A stretch of DNA of 64,000 nt from Rhodococcus sp. OK519 (GTDB lineage Bacteria > Actinomycetota > Actinomycetes > Mycobacteriales > Mycobacteriaceae): contig NZ_QAOW01000008.1 of NCBI RefSeq assembly GCF_003051005.1, forward strand, positions 1 through 64,000, given 5' to 3'. Positions within the stretch are counted from its first letter, which is position 1. Every line of letters begins with the position of its first letter. The notes beneath the pieces are model-generated. The model was not told where the DNA came from. It made no database searches and saw only the letters and a list, made by a program, of their open reading frames with translations. Below, one piece after another: positions 24,427-36,273 of the stretch. Made by a program: the position numbers and the translations under genes.

Positions 24427-24795
24427 TCAGACGCCGCGAATCCTGGCCGTCGCCTTGACCTCCACGAGAATGCCTGGCATCCCGAGGGCCGCGACTCCGA
24501 CCGCTGTCCACGCCGGCCGCGCGCCGTTCTGGAAACGCGCCTTCGCCGCCATGAACTCGGTCATGTGTTCGGGAAAGCCGACGTGGAAGCTGGTCAGCTC
24601 CACTAGATCCTGTGGAGCCGCACCGTGCTCGGCGAGCAGCGCGCCGAGCGTCGCGAACGCGAGGTCGTACTGCCGTTCCGGATCCGCCGGAGCGCTTCCG
24701 TCCGCCTCGAGGCCGACCTGGCCCGAGCAGAACAGCAGATCGCCACTGAGCACGGCATTCGAGTAGCCGTACTCTTCTTCCCAATTCTTCGACAC
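24427..24795 (-). CDS. RidA-family (YjgF/YER057c) enamine/imine deaminase
   Basis: 122 residues. The trimeric RidA fold is recognisable by YSNAVLSGDLLFCSGQVG, VELTSFHVGFPEHM and the C-terminal LVEVKATARI. The residue that marks active RidA (Arg in the loop ..R.A) appears as GARPAWTAVGV, consistent with this group. RidA enzymes clear reactive enamines made by PLP enzymes; some relatives act in catabolic pathways. It starts 24 bp after the carboxyltransferase gene, so probably shares its transcript. Confidence 0.88.
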   Translation of the reverse strand: MSKNWEEEYGYSNAVLSGDLLFCSGQVGLEADGSAPADPERQYDLAFATLGALLAEHGAAPQDLVELTSFHVGFPEHMTEFMAAKARFQNGARPAWTAVGVAALGMPGILVEVKATARIRGV

Positions 24796-24819
24796 GTCGT
24801 GTCCCTTTCGATTTCCAGG

Positions 24820-26349
24820 TCAGCGCAGGTAGCCGTGGTGTGCAACGGGGTCGACGGCGTCGTCCCGTCTACTCGCGGCGAGTCCACGGAGGAGGATGTT
24901 CCGCAGCTCTCGCGGATCGATCACGTCGTCGTAGAACAGGGTCTGTGCCAGCGCCCACGGCCCCGACGACTCGTTCTCGACGAGCGCGCGGCGGGTATGG
25001 TCGTCTTCCTTCGCGGTACGCCCGCCGACGTCGGCGGGGATGCCACCGAGCGTGACGGCCGGGAATGCGAGTGTCATCGTCTGGTTGTCGTACGGATTGG
25101 CGCCCATCACGGAACTGCCGAATCCGAACGCCTTGCGCACCGTCACATGGAACTTCGGCGTTCGCAGCCGATGCTGTGCGGCGAACATGCGCGCACTGGC
25201 CTTGAGGATGCCGGCCTTCTCGGATCCACTGCCCGCCATCACGCCCGGGTTGTCCGCGAGGAACAGTACCGGGAGATGGAAGGCGCCGGCGAGCTGGAGG
25301 AATGCCGCTGCCTTGTCGGCAGCGGCCACGGTGACGGCCCCCGCCATCACCGTCGGCTGGTTCGCGACGACGGCGACGGAGTGTCCGCCGATCCGGACCA
25401 GTGCGGTGATGATCGATGTCCCGTAGGTGGGCTGGATCTCGGTGACGGTGCCGGTATCGGCCAGCGCGCCGAGCATTGCCCGCATGTCGTAGGGCCGCTT
25501 CTGGTTCACCGGGATCAGATCGAGCAACTCCGGCAGGGACCGCTCGCCGACATCGTGGTTGCCACCGTGCGGGCCCACCCACGGCGGGCGCTGCCACGCA
25601 CTGCTCGGGAAGTACGACAGGTACCGGCGGGCGAGGGCCAGCGCGGCCTCGTCGGACTCGGCGAGATTATGGGCGACGCCGGACGTCTCGATCGCGACCT
25701 GCGGTCCGCCGAGCGTTTGTTTGTCGATCTGTTCGCCGGTGGACGCCGCCACGAGCGGCGGCCCGGCAGTGAACAGCGCGCCGTGGCCGTCGACCATGAT
25801 CACGAAGTCCGACAAGGGCGCGGCCAGCGCCCCGTGCCCGGCGGACGGCCCGGTCACGATCGCCACGGTGGGGACCAGCCCCGACAGATCGGCCATCGCC
25901 TGAAGGTCGTTGGGCGCCGGACGATTTCGTTCCAGCGCATTCGTGGCGCGGTGGCCGGCACCCTCGAGCATCATCACCAGCGGCGTCCGGTTGCGCAGCG
26001 CGAGCTGCGCGGCGCGGGCGCGCTTGGACGCGGCCGCAGTGCCGATCGAGCCACCGGCGACGGTGAAGTCCTCCGCCCCGATCGTCACGGGCCGGCCGTC
26101 GATGGTCCCCGTTCCGGCGACGAACGCGTCCGACGGCACCGCAGGATCACCTGTGAGCGGCCCCAATTCGACGAAGGTTCCCGGGTCCACCAGCGTGCAG
26201 ACCCGCTCCCGGGCGTCCAGCCGTCCGGACGAGCGGTAGCGCGCGACCTTCTCCGGACCTCCCATCGCGCGGGCAGACGCCTTCCGCTCGGTCAGTCGTT
26301 CGAGGAGCGGGCCCCAGTCGGCACTGTTTCCGGTAGACACCCTCGACAC
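24820..26349 (-). CDS. Acyl-CoA carboxylase carboxyltransferase (beta) subunit
   Basis: 509 residues, normal for the AccD/PccB/MccB family. It has ARERVCTLVDPGTFVELG at the N-terminal crotonase half. GGSIGTAAASKRARAA and the oxyanion glycine regions (GPSAGHGALAAPLSDF, DNPGVMAGSGSEKAG) mark both CoA and biotin sites. The enzyme moves carboxyl from carboxybiotin to an acyl-CoA. No biotin carboxylase or carrier gene is nearby, so it must share an alpha subunit encoded elsewhere, as mycobacterial AccD paralogues do. Substrate unknown. The next gene on the strand is RidA. Confidence 0.85.
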   Translation of the reverse strand: MSRVSTGNSADWGPLLERLTERKASARAMGGPEKVARYRSSGRLDARERVCTLVDPGTFVELGPLTGDPAVPSDAFVAGTGTIDGRPVTIGAEDFTVAGGSIGTAAASKRARAAQLALRNRTPLVMMLEGAGHRATNALERNRPAPNDLQAMADLSGLVPTVAIVTGPSAGHGALAAPLSDFVIMVDGHGALFTAGPPLVAASTGEQIDKQTLGGPQVAIETSGVAHNLAESDEAALALARRYLSYFPSSAWQRPPWVGPHGGNHDVGERSLPELLDLIPVNQKRPYDMRAMLGALADTGTVTEIQPTYGTSIITALVRIGGHSVAVVANQPTVMAGAVTVAAADKAAAFLQLAGAFHLPVLFLADNPGVMAGSGSEKAGILKASARMFAAQHRLRTPKFHVTVRKAFGFGSSVMGANPYDNQTMTLAFPAVTLGGIPADVGGRTAKEDDHTRRALVENESSGPWALAQTLFYDDVIDPRELRNILLRGLAASRRDDAVDPVAHHGYLR

Positions 26350-26454
26350 CCTCCTCGATTCCGCGCGTGAGCCGGGTCACATCGGCCACCGTCGGGGTGA
26401 ATGTACGAAGGAATGTACCCGGGTGCAACGGGCGTCCCCACTGAGCGGAAATGA

Positions 26455-26502
26455 CGCGTGCGCGGCCACCCCGACCTGAAGGCCGGCGTGACCGCGCACG
26501 CG
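26455..26502 (-). terminator. Inverted repeat after asd
   Basis: The arms CGCGTGCGCGG (26455-26465) and CCGCGCACGCG (26492-26502) are perfectly complementary, with a partly paired 26-nt centre. It begins 13 bp after the asd stop on the minus strand. Likely terminator of the lysC-asd operon. Confidence 0.65.
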
Positions 26503-26515
26503 GGACGAGCAGGAG

Positions 26516-28850
<2,335 letters not shown>

Positions 28851-28985
28851 GCGTGTGTACCTCCGGATAGATGGGTTGATGCAGTCCAGTGGTCGAGCTT
28901 ACCGAGGGGTGTCCGCGTCAGTGCAGGGCGTCCTCACCGACTGTGCGTGCGACCTGTCGGGCGCGCGGGTGGCAGCATCGTCGCC

Positions 28986-30182
28986 GTGGACATCACCCGC
29001 AGGCTGACCACGCGTCCCACGGAGGAACGCGCTTCGGTCTCCCCACTCGAGCTCTTCTTCGACCTGGTGTTCGTCTTCGCGCTCACCAGAGTCACCGACC
29101 TCATGGCCGACGATCCCACAGGGATCAATCTCCTGCACGGCATCCTCGTGATGGCCGTGCTCTGGTGGAGCTGGGTCGGCTACTCGTGGCTCGCGAACCT
29201 CGTGCGCGCCGACGAGGGTGTCGTGCGGGTGGCGATGCTTGCCGCGATGTCGGCGGTGTTCATAGTCGCGCTCACCATCCCCGAGGCGTTCGACGACCTG
29301 CCGGGCGGACTCGACGGCCCGATGGTGTTCGCCATCGGATACTTCGCCGTCCGACTGCTGCACATCCTGATGTTCCTGGTGATCAGCAAGGACGATCCGC
29401 AGCTACGAGGTCAGGTCAAGCGGTTCGTGCCGTCGATGCTCACCGGCACGGCTTGTCTGTTGATCGCGTCCCAGCTGACCGGCCCGTGGCAGACAGTGAT
29501 GTGGTTCCTCGCGCTGGCCGGGGACTATCTGGGCACCCTGGTCGGCGGCACGAACTGGCGGCTGCGCTCGGTGAGCCACTTCGCCGAACGGCACGGGCTG
29601 TTCGTGATCATCGCGCTGGGTGAGTCCATCGTCTCGATCGGCATCGGGGTGGCAAGCCTGCCGATCACGTGGGCCATCGTGGTGGCGTCGCTGCTCGGGC
29701 TGACGGTGTCGTCGCTGCTGTGGTGGGCGTACTTCGACGTCACCTCACTGATGGTCGAGCACGCCTTCGAGGAGGCCGAGGGCCGGCGCCGCATCCAGAT
29801 CGCGCAGCGCTGCTACAGCTACGCGCACCTGCCGATGGTGATCGGCATCGTGATGCTCTCGCTGGGTCTGAAGAAGATCCTCTTCTACGTCGGCGACGGC
29901 AATCACCACCGCCTCACCGACCCCCTGCAGGGCTGGCCGTTGGCGGCCATGTTCGGTGGCGCGGCGCTGTACCTGGCAGGACTGATCGTCTTCAAGCTGT
30001 ACGGCGTGGGCGCGTTCAGCGTGCCGCGCACCGTCACTGTCGTGGTGCTGGTGGCGTTGATCCCGGTGGCATGGCACCTGCCCGCGCTCGTCACGCTCGG
30101 CATTCTCACGGCGGTACTGCTGGCACTCGTCTCCTACGAGATGCGTGTGTTCGCGGAGGGCCGGCGCACCATCCGGGCCTGA
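28986..30182 (+). CDS. LtrA-family (low temperature requirement protein A) membrane protein
   Basis: 398 residues from the GTG at 28986; the longer frame from 28593 only reads antisense through lysC. About 11 hydrophobic segments follow a short polar N-terminus. Signature stretches are SPLELFFDLVFVFALTRV, WWSWVGYSWLAN and ERHGLFVIIALGESIV, all typical of the LtrA family first linked to cold growth of Listeria. The biochemical role is unknown. It is divergent from lysC and stands alone. Confidence 0.85.
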   Translation: MDITRRLTTRPTEERASVSPLELFFDLVFVFALTRVTDLMADDPTGINLLHGILVMAVLWWSWVGYSWLANLVRADEGVVRVAMLAAMSAVFIVALTIPEAFDDLPGGLDGPMVFAIGYFAVRLLHILMFLVISKDDPQLRGQVKRFVPSMLTGTACLLIASQLTGPWQTVMWFLALAGDYLGTLVGGTNWRLRSVSHFAERHGLFVIIALGESIVSIGIGVASLPITWAIVVASLLGLTVSSLLWWAYFDVTSLMVEHAFEEAEGRRRIQIAQRCYSYAHLPMVIGIVMLSLGLKKILFYVGDGNHHRLTDPLQGWPLAAMFGGAALYLAGLIVFKLYGVGAFSVPRTVTVVVLVALIPVAWHLPALVTLGILTAVLLALVSYEMRVFAEGRRTIRA

Positions 30183-30357
30183 CTCTCGAGCCGGCGCGAC
30201 CAGGTTCCGGATGACGAACGCACCACCGCGATCCCGGCAGGCGTGACGGCCATGCCCGCCAGTTCCGGAAGCAGTTGCAGCATGAGCTCGCCCATGAAGG
30301 AAGCCAACGCCTTTCACGCGTGCTATTCCTCACCCGCGGGGCATGAAGAACCCCCGG

Positions 30358-32019
30358 TCAGTCGGACAGCGCGCGGGCCGCCGACTCGACACTGTCGAAC
30401 ACCCGCCCGCGCGACTCGTAGTCCCGGCCGAGTGCGGTACGGCGGACGGTGTCGAGGTTTCGGCGAGGCAACGCGGCGAAGTAGACCTCCACTCCCGTAT
30501 CCGACAGTTCCTTGACGAGGTCGAGGAAACTCCGCATCACCGTCGTCGTCACCTGCGCCAGACGCGAGCAGTCGATGATGAGCGTGGACGGCTGCGCCTG
30601 GGCGACTCGACGCGCGATCTCACGGGTGTTGGCCCGGACGTTCGCGGTGTAGAGGCCCGAATCGACCCGCAGCACCAGCGGATCCGAATGCACGGGGTCC
30701 TCGTCCGGTTCCACTACCCGCCAGCCGCCCCTGACCTCGCGGACGAGCTGCGCGATGTGCGGCCGATCAAGCTCGCGCAGAACCAGATACAGGGTGAGTA
30801 GGACACCTGCGAGCACCGCCGGCAGCAGTCCGGCCGTCAGCCCGATCGCGGCGGTCGCGGCCGCGATCCAGAATTCGATCCGGTTCACCCGCCAGTACCG
30901 CGCGAAGGACCCGAGATCGACGAGGCCCAGCGTCGCGACCACCACCATCGCGCCGAGCGTCGCCTGCGGCAGATCGCTGAGCACCGGCGCGAGGAACAGC
31001 GCCACGAGCACGGCCAGCGCCGCGGTCACGATGCCGCTCAGCTGCGTACGCGCGCCGGCACGCACCGCCACCGCGGTCTGCGAGAACCCGCCCGCCGGGG
31101 GCAGCGTATGGAAGAACGAACCGGCCACTGCCGCAACCCCACCCGCGAGCAGCTCCCGGTCACTGTCGATCGGCGGTTCCGTGGACCGTCGCACCCCTCG
31201 TGCCACCGCGACGGTCTCCAGGAACGCCATCACCGAGATCGCCAGCGCTCCGGGAAGGAGGTCGGCAACGTCGTGCAACGACGGTACCCCGGGAAGTGGG
31301 ATTCCCTGCGGTACTTCGGCAATGACCGCGACACCCCGATCCCGGAGGCCGGTGAACGCGATCAGGGCGACACCGGCCGCCACCACGACGAGCGGTCCGG
31401 GAACACGCGGCACCAACCGCCCGATTGCGAGCAGCGCGCCGATGGATGCGACCGACAGGACCACTGTCGCACCGTTGGCGTCGCCCAGCTGTCGCAGCAC
31501 ACCGTTCAGCACGTGGAAGAACCCGGTGGCGTCCGGATCGCCGGGGACACCGAGCAGTTTCGGTAGCTGGCTCGCCGCTACCGTCAGTCCGACGCCGGCC
31601 TTGATCCCGGACAGTGTTGCCTCGCTGATGTTCTCGATGATCGCGCCCAACCGCAGGACGCGAGCGGCAAGGAGTATGAGCCCGACCATCAGTGTCAATG
31701 TCATGAGCGCGGTCTGCGCGTCCTCCGACCCGGCGGCGATACCGGCACCGATGAGCGTCGATGCGGTCAACGTCGCGATCGTGGAGGTCGTGCTGACACT
31801 CGCGGTGCGCGATCCACCCAGCAGTGCGTACACCACCATCGGCACCATGCACGTGTACAGGCCGATCTGCACCGGCATGTCGGCGATGGTCGCGTACGCC
31901 ATAGCCTGCGGGATCACGACCGCACCGGCACTCAGCCCGGCCACGAGATCGGCTCGGAGCCAGGACCTCCGGTAGCCGACGAGTGTCGGCGCGAACACCG
32001 CTTCCCCGGTCGTCGTCAT
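30358..32019 (-). CDS. SulP-family anion transporter with STAS domain
   Basis: 553 residues. The membrane domain (to about residue 420) carries the SulP entry VIPQAMAYATIADMPVQIGLY. The C-terminal STAS domain has the LIIDCSRLAQVTTT nucleotide-binding-like loop. The usual phosphorylatable position in STAS (D-x-S) is partly kept as DCS. SulP proteins carry sulfate, bicarbonate or other anions. The ATG overlaps the stop of the second SulP gene by 4 bp (ATGA), so this is the downstream member of a tandem pair. The substrate might differ between the two. Confidence 0.9.
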   Translation of the reverse strand: MTTTGEAVFAPTLVGYRRSWLRADLVAGLSAGAVVIPQAMAYATIADMPVQIGLYTCMVPMVVYALLGGSRTASVSTTSTIATLTASTLIGAGIAAGSEDAQTALMTLTLMVGLILLAARVLRLGAIIENISEATLSGIKAGVGLTVAASQLPKLLGVPGDPDATGFFHVLNGVLRQLGDANGATVVLSVASIGALLAIGRLVPRVPGPLVVVAAGVALIAFTGLRDRGVAVIAEVPQGIPLPGVPSLHDVADLLPGALAISVMAFLETVAVARGVRRSTEPPIDSDRELLAGGVAAVAGSFFHTLPPAGGFSQTAVAVRAGARTQLSGIVTAALAVLVALFLAPVLSDLPQATLGAMVVVATLGLVDLGSFARYWRVNRIEFWIAAATAAIGLTAGLLPAVLAGVLLTLYLVLRELDRPHIAQLVREVRGGWRVVEPDEDPVHSDPLVLRVDSGLYTANVRANTREIARRVAQAQPSTLIIDCSRLAQVTTTVMRSFLDLVKELSDTGVEVYFAALPRRNLDTVRRTALGRDYESRGRVFDSVESAARALSD

Positions 32020-33704
32020 GTGCTCTCGTCCACCGAGCTGTCCGCCAGCGCATCGGCGATCGTCGCATAGACCCCGACCGAGTCCGTCCGCCGGAGCGTG
32101 TCGCGGAACTGGCCGATATCCCGCGCGACGCGGAGTTCGATACCGCTCTGCGACAGGGTGTTACGCAACTGCACCAGCATCTCCGCGGCCGTCACGTCCA
32201 CGTAGGGCGACGTCTCGGCGTCCAGCACCACCAGGCGGGTTCGCTCGGTGCACAGGTCCTCGATCCGGGTCTTGACGTGATCGCAGTTCGCGAAGAACAG
32301 TCCCGACTCGACTCGAACGACGAGCACGTCCGGGCGGGTCGGCAACTCCGGATGCCGTTCGGCGTCGATCCACAGGTTGCCCTGTTTGGCGAGCTGCGCG
32401 ACGTGCGGGCGTGACGCGCGGTACAGCAGGAGCAGCATCGAGACCCCGATTCCGATCACCAGTCCGGGCAGCGTGTCGAAGAACAGGACGCCGGCCATCG
32501 CCGCGATCGCCGCCGCGAAGTCCGCTCGGGCCGCATGGCCGTAGATGCGGCCCAGGCGCGCGGTCCACACCCCGTACAACCGGCGCAGCGCGGCGATGTC
32601 GACGAGTTCGATCACGGCCGCGATCACCACGGCCGCGAGCGTCGCCTCCGGCAACTTCTCGAACAGTCCGGTCAGAAACAAGAGCGTTGTGATCGTCAGC
32701 ACCGCCACCACGAGCCCACTCACCTGGGATTTCGCACCGGCACCACCGTTGACAGCCGTTTTGGAGAGGCTGCCGTTGACCACCATCCCGGACGCCAGGC
32801 CGGCTCCCAGGTTGGATGCACCCAGGCCCAGCAGTTCCCGGTTCGCGTCCACCTCGTAGCCGGCCTTCGCCGCGTACGTCTTGGCCGCACCGAGACCTTC
32901 CGCGAACCCGATCAGCAGCACTCCGACCGCCGGACCGAGCAGGTCGACGTAGTCGTCGAACCCGACGCCGTCGGGCAGGCCCACCGCCGGCAGACCAGCC
33001 TCGATGTGCCCGACGATGGCGACACCCTGGTCGGCGAGATCGAAAACCGCGACCGCGGCGATACCGAGCAGCACTGCGAGCAGAGATCCGGGAATCAGCG
33101 GCAGCCAGCGCTTGAAGCCGAGGACCACCGCCAGGGTCAGCGCACCGATCAGGAGCGTCCGCCACTGGGTGTCCCCGAGACGGGTGATCACACCCCACGC
33201 CTGTTCGAAGAAGTTGCCGCTCGACTTCTCGACCCCGAACAGCTTCGGCACCTGTCCGATCACGATCGTGAGGGCGAGGCCGACGATGAATCCCTCGAGC
33301 ACCGGTTCGGAGATGAAGGACGCAATGAACCCGAGCCGGATCAACCCGGCGAGCAGGCCCACCAATCCCGTCGCAATCGCCAGGACCGCCGACAACGCGA
33401 CGTACTTGCCTCCGTCCGCGCCGGCCATTGGGGCGACGATCGCGGCCGACAACGCCGCCGTCGCCGACATCGGGCCCACCACGAGATGGCGTGAACTGCC
33501 GACCGCCGCATAGAGAATCAGCGATGGAACGGCGGCGTAGAGCCCCACCACCGGCGGCACGCCGGCGATCGTTGCGTATGCGAGGGCCTCGGGGACGAGC
33601 ACTGCCCAGACGGTCAGTCCCGCGACCACGTCCGGCCTGATCCAGCCTCGCCGATAGTCCTGCAGCGAGGCGAACACGGGCCAGTTCCGGGTCGGGGACG
33701 TCAC
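32016..33704 (-). CDS. SulP-family anion transporter with STAS domain (tandem partner)
   Basis: 562 residues from the GTG at 33704 (VTSPTRNWPVF); earlier in-frame starts are possible. The membrane domain starts with LVPEALAYATIAGVPPVVGLY and keeps GLAS-GMVVNGSLSKTAVN. The STAS domain shows LVVLDAETSPYVDVTAAEML, where a Thr replaces the Ser seen in many STAS loops. The pair shares the same architecture but differs widely, so an old duplication. Only ~117 bp separate it from the divergent arylsulfatase, which suggests linked regulation and a sulfate-handling role. Confidence 0.9.
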   Translation of the reverse strand: MTSPTRNWPVFASLQDYRRGWIRPDVVAGLTVWAVLVPEALAYATIAGVPPVVGLYAAVPSLILYAAVGSSRHLVVGPMSATAALSAAIVAPMAGADGGKYVALSAVLAIATGLVGLLAGLIRLGFIASFISEPVLEGFIVGLALTIVIGQVPKLFGVEKSSGNFFEQAWGVITRLGDTQWRTLLIGALTLAVVLGFKRWLPLIPGSLLAVLLGIAAVAVFDLADQGVAIVGHIEAGLPAVGLPDGVGFDDYVDLLGPAVGVLLIGFAEGLGAAKTYAAKAGYEVDANRELLGLGASNLGAGLASGMVVNGSLSKTAVNGGAGAKSQVSGLVVAVLTITTLLFLTGLFEKLPEATLAAVVIAAVIELVDIAALRRLYGVWTARLGRIYGHAARADFAAAIAAMAGVLFFDTLPGLVIGIGVSMLLLLYRASRPHVAQLAKQGNLWIDAERHPELPTRPDVLVVRVESGLFFANCDHVKTRIEDLCTERTRLVVLDAETSPYVDVTAAEMLVQLRNTLSQSGIELRVARDIGQFRDTLRRTDSVGVYATIADALADSSVDEST

Positions 33705-33821
33705 GTCGCCATCGTGTCCGATTCCGACGCCCCGTTCTTCACACGCGATGGGTGAAGCGCTGCCGTCCGCGAAATCCGACGATGGGGGCATCGCGCTTCG
33801 CGCCGGAACGGAGGATCGGGA

Positions 33822-36167
33822 ATGGCCAAGGAATTCGAGGGCACCATCAACATGGACGTACGGGACTCGGTCTCGGACTGGGACGCCTTCCTGCCCGACA
33901 AGGCGCCGCAGGGCGCCCCCAACGTCCTCGTCGTGCTGTACGACGACACCGGCATGGCGGCCTGGTCCCCCTACGGCGGTCGGATCAACATGCCGACGAT
34001 GGACCGCCTGGCCGAGAACGGGCTGACCTACACGCAGTGGCACACGACTGCGCTGTGTTCACCGACGCGGTCCACATTCCTGACGGGCCGCAACCACCAC
34101 CTCAACGGCTTCGCATCGATCTCCGAGTCGTCCACCGGCTTCCCCGGATACAACTCCCACATCCCGCCGTCGAACGTCACGATGGCAAACCTGTTGCGCG
34201 ATGCCGGGTGGGCGACGTTCTGGGTCGGCAAGAATCACAACGTCCCGATCGACGAGTGGACGGCGGGAGCGTCGAAGAAGAACTGGCCGCTCGCGCAGGG
34301 CTACGACCGCTTCTACGGTTTCGTCGGCGGTGAGACGAACAACTGGTATCCGTCACTCGCCGAGGACAACCGCTACATCGAGCAGTCGTACTCACCCGAG
34401 GAGGGCTACCACCTCTCGAAGGACCTCGCGGACCAGGCGCTCAAGATGATCCGCGACGTCAAGCAGACCGAACCGGAGAAGCCGTGGTACCTGTGGTTCT
34501 GCCCGGGGGCGAACCACGCCCCGCACCACGCGCCGCAGGAGTACATCGACAAGTACGAGGGCATGTTCGACGACGGTTACGAGGCTTACCGCGAATGGGT
34601 GCTCGGCCGCATGATCGAGCGCGGCATCCTGCCCGAGGACACCGACCTGACCCCGCTGAACCCGATGCCCGACGGCACGTTCTCCCCCACGGACGAGGTG
34701 CGGCCGTGGGACGAGCTGAACGACGACGAAAAGCACATGTTCAGCCGCATGGCGGAGGTGTTCGCCGGGTTCTCCGAATACACCGACTCCCAGGTCGGCC
34801 GCATCGTCGACTACCTCGAGGAGTCCGGTCAGCTCGACAACACGATGATCGTCTACTGCGCCGACAACGGGGCGTCCGGCGAGGGCAGCCCCAACGGTTC
34901 GGTCAACGAGGGCAAGATCTTCGGCGGCTACCCGGACGACGAGGCGCAGAACCTCACGATGGTGGACAAGCTCGGCAGCCCCGAAACCTACAACCACTAC
35001 CCGACCGGCTGGGCGGCGGCGTTCTCGACGCCGTACAAGATGTTCAAGCGGTACACCTACCAGGGCGGCGTCTGCGACCCACTGGTCATCCACTGGCCGG
35101 CCGGGATGAAGTCCCGCGGGGAGGTGCGGCACCAGTACCACCATGCGACGGACATCGTGCCGACGATCCTCGAGGCCTGCGGCGTCGCGATGCCGCAGAC
35201 GTACAACGGTGTCGAACAGACACCGCTGTCGGGGGTGTCGATGACGTACTCGTTCGACGCACCCACAGATGGCCCGACGGCTAAGCAGACGCAGTACTAC
35301 GAGATGTTCGGCCAGCGCGGCCTGTGGCACCAGGGATGGAAGGCAGTGTCGGTGCACGGTCCGGTCTCGGGGATGGGCAACTTCGACGACGACGTGTGGG
35401 AGCTGTATCAGACGGACGTCGACCGCTCCGAGGCGCACGACCTGGCCGCCGAGCACCCGGACAAGCTCGAGGAACTGAAGGCACTGTGGATGGACGAGGC
35501 GAAGGCCAACAAGGTGCTGCCGCTCAACGACCTGCAGATCATCGGTAATCCCGAGGACTTCGAGACGTTCATCGGAATGGAGTTCCACCAGCCCGTGCCG
35601 CCGAGCGGGCAGTACGTCTACTACCCCGGCACCAGCGAGGTGCCGGAACGATCTGCGGCCAACGTGCACGGAGTGTCGTACAAGATCCTCGCCGAGGTCG
35701 ACCTCACCCCCGGCACGCAAGGGGTGATCTTCGCGCAGGGTTCACGATTCGGCGGGCACTGCCTGTTCATCAAGGACGGGACCGTCACCTACGCATACAA
35801 CTTCCTCGGTATCCCGCCGGAAGACCGCATCTCCGCGCCCGTCCCGACGTCCGGCAAACACATCATCGGGGTGGATTTCACGAAGGAGGGCATGGGCCCC
35901 AACCGCGAAGGCATCGGCCCGCTGCGGCTGTACATCGACGACAAGCAGGTCGGTGAGCAGAAGATCCGCACGGTACTCGGGCATTTCTCGCTTTGTGGCG
36001 AGGGCCTGTGCATCGGGTACGACAGTGCGGACCCGGTGTCGAGCGCCTATCCGGAGCCACGTTTCGAGTTCCGCGGCGGCGAGATAGCCAAGGTGGTCTT
36101 CGACATCGCCGACGACGCGTACGTCGATGTCGAGAAGCACATGCAGGCAGCGATGGCCCGCGACTGA
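33822..36167 (+). CDS. Arylsulfatase (type I, formylglycine-dependent)
   Basis: 781 residues. Metal ligands are Asp41-Asp42 (VLYDDTG). The formylglycine motif is CSPTR, Cys79-Arg83, followed by STFLTGRNHH, so the enzyme needs a maturase encoded elsewhere. Calcium and active-site residues recur in YCADNGASGEGSP. The last ~170 residues (after about 610) look like an added beta-sandwich domain, with FAQGSRFGGHCLF and GLCIGYDSADPVS, found in this large arylsulfatase subgroup. No signal peptide is visible, so the enzyme is probably cytosolic. It releases sulfate from sulfate esters. Divergent from the SulP pair. Confidence 0.93.
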   Translation: MAKEFEGTINMDVRDSVSDWDAFLPDKAPQGAPNVLVVLYDDTGMAAWSPYGGRINMPTMDRLAENGLTYTQWHTTALCSPTRSTFLTGRNHHLNGFASISESSTGFPGYNSHIPPSNVTMANLLRDAGWATFWVGKNHNVPIDEWTAGASKKNWPLAQGYDRFYGFVGGETNNWYPSLAEDNRYIEQSYSPEEGYHLSKDLADQALKMIRDVKQTEPEKPWYLWFCPGANHAPHHAPQEYIDKYEGMFDDGYEAYREWVLGRMIERGILPEDTDLTPLNPMPDGTFSPTDEVRPWDELNDDEKHMFSRMAEVFAGFSEYTDSQVGRIVDYLEESGQLDNTMIVYCADNGASGEGSPNGSVNEGKIFGGYPDDEAQNLTMVDKLGSPETYNHYPTGWAAAFSTPYKMFKRYTYQGGVCDPLVIHWPAGMKSRGEVRHQYHHATDIVPTILEACGVAMPQTYNGVEQTPLSGVSMTYSFDAPTDGPTAKQTQYYEMFGQRGLWHQGWKAVSVHGPVSGMGNFDDDVWELYQTDVDRSEAHDLAAEHPDKLEELKALWMDEAKANKVLPLNDLQIIGNPEDFETFIGMEFHQPVPPSGQYVYYPGTSEVPERSAANVHGVSYKILAEVDLTPGTQGVIFAQGSRFGGHCLFIKDGTVTYAYNFLGIPPEDRISAPVPTSGKHIIGVDFTKEGMGPNREGIGPLRLYIDDKQVGEQKIRTVLGHFSLCGEGLCIGYDSADPVSSAYPEPRFEFRGGEIAKVVFDIADDAYVDVEKHMQAAMARD

Positions 36168-36183
36168 CGCGATACTGCCCACA

Positions 36184-36228
36184 CGAACCGCCTGCGCGGG
36201 TTAGACTTTCCCCGCTACAGGCGGTTCG
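36184..36228 (+). terminator. Inverted repeat after the arylsulfatase
   Basis: CGAACCGCCTG (36184-36194) and CAGGCGGTTCG (36218-36228) are exact inverted arms; inner GCGGG and CCCGC extend the stem. It starts 16 bp after the stop. Probable terminator, although it also lies in the leader of the regulator gene that follows. Confidence 0.65.
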
Positions 36229-36273
36229 TCCATTTGTCCCGGATGATGACTCGTTGTGTGGGAGGCATGTCGG

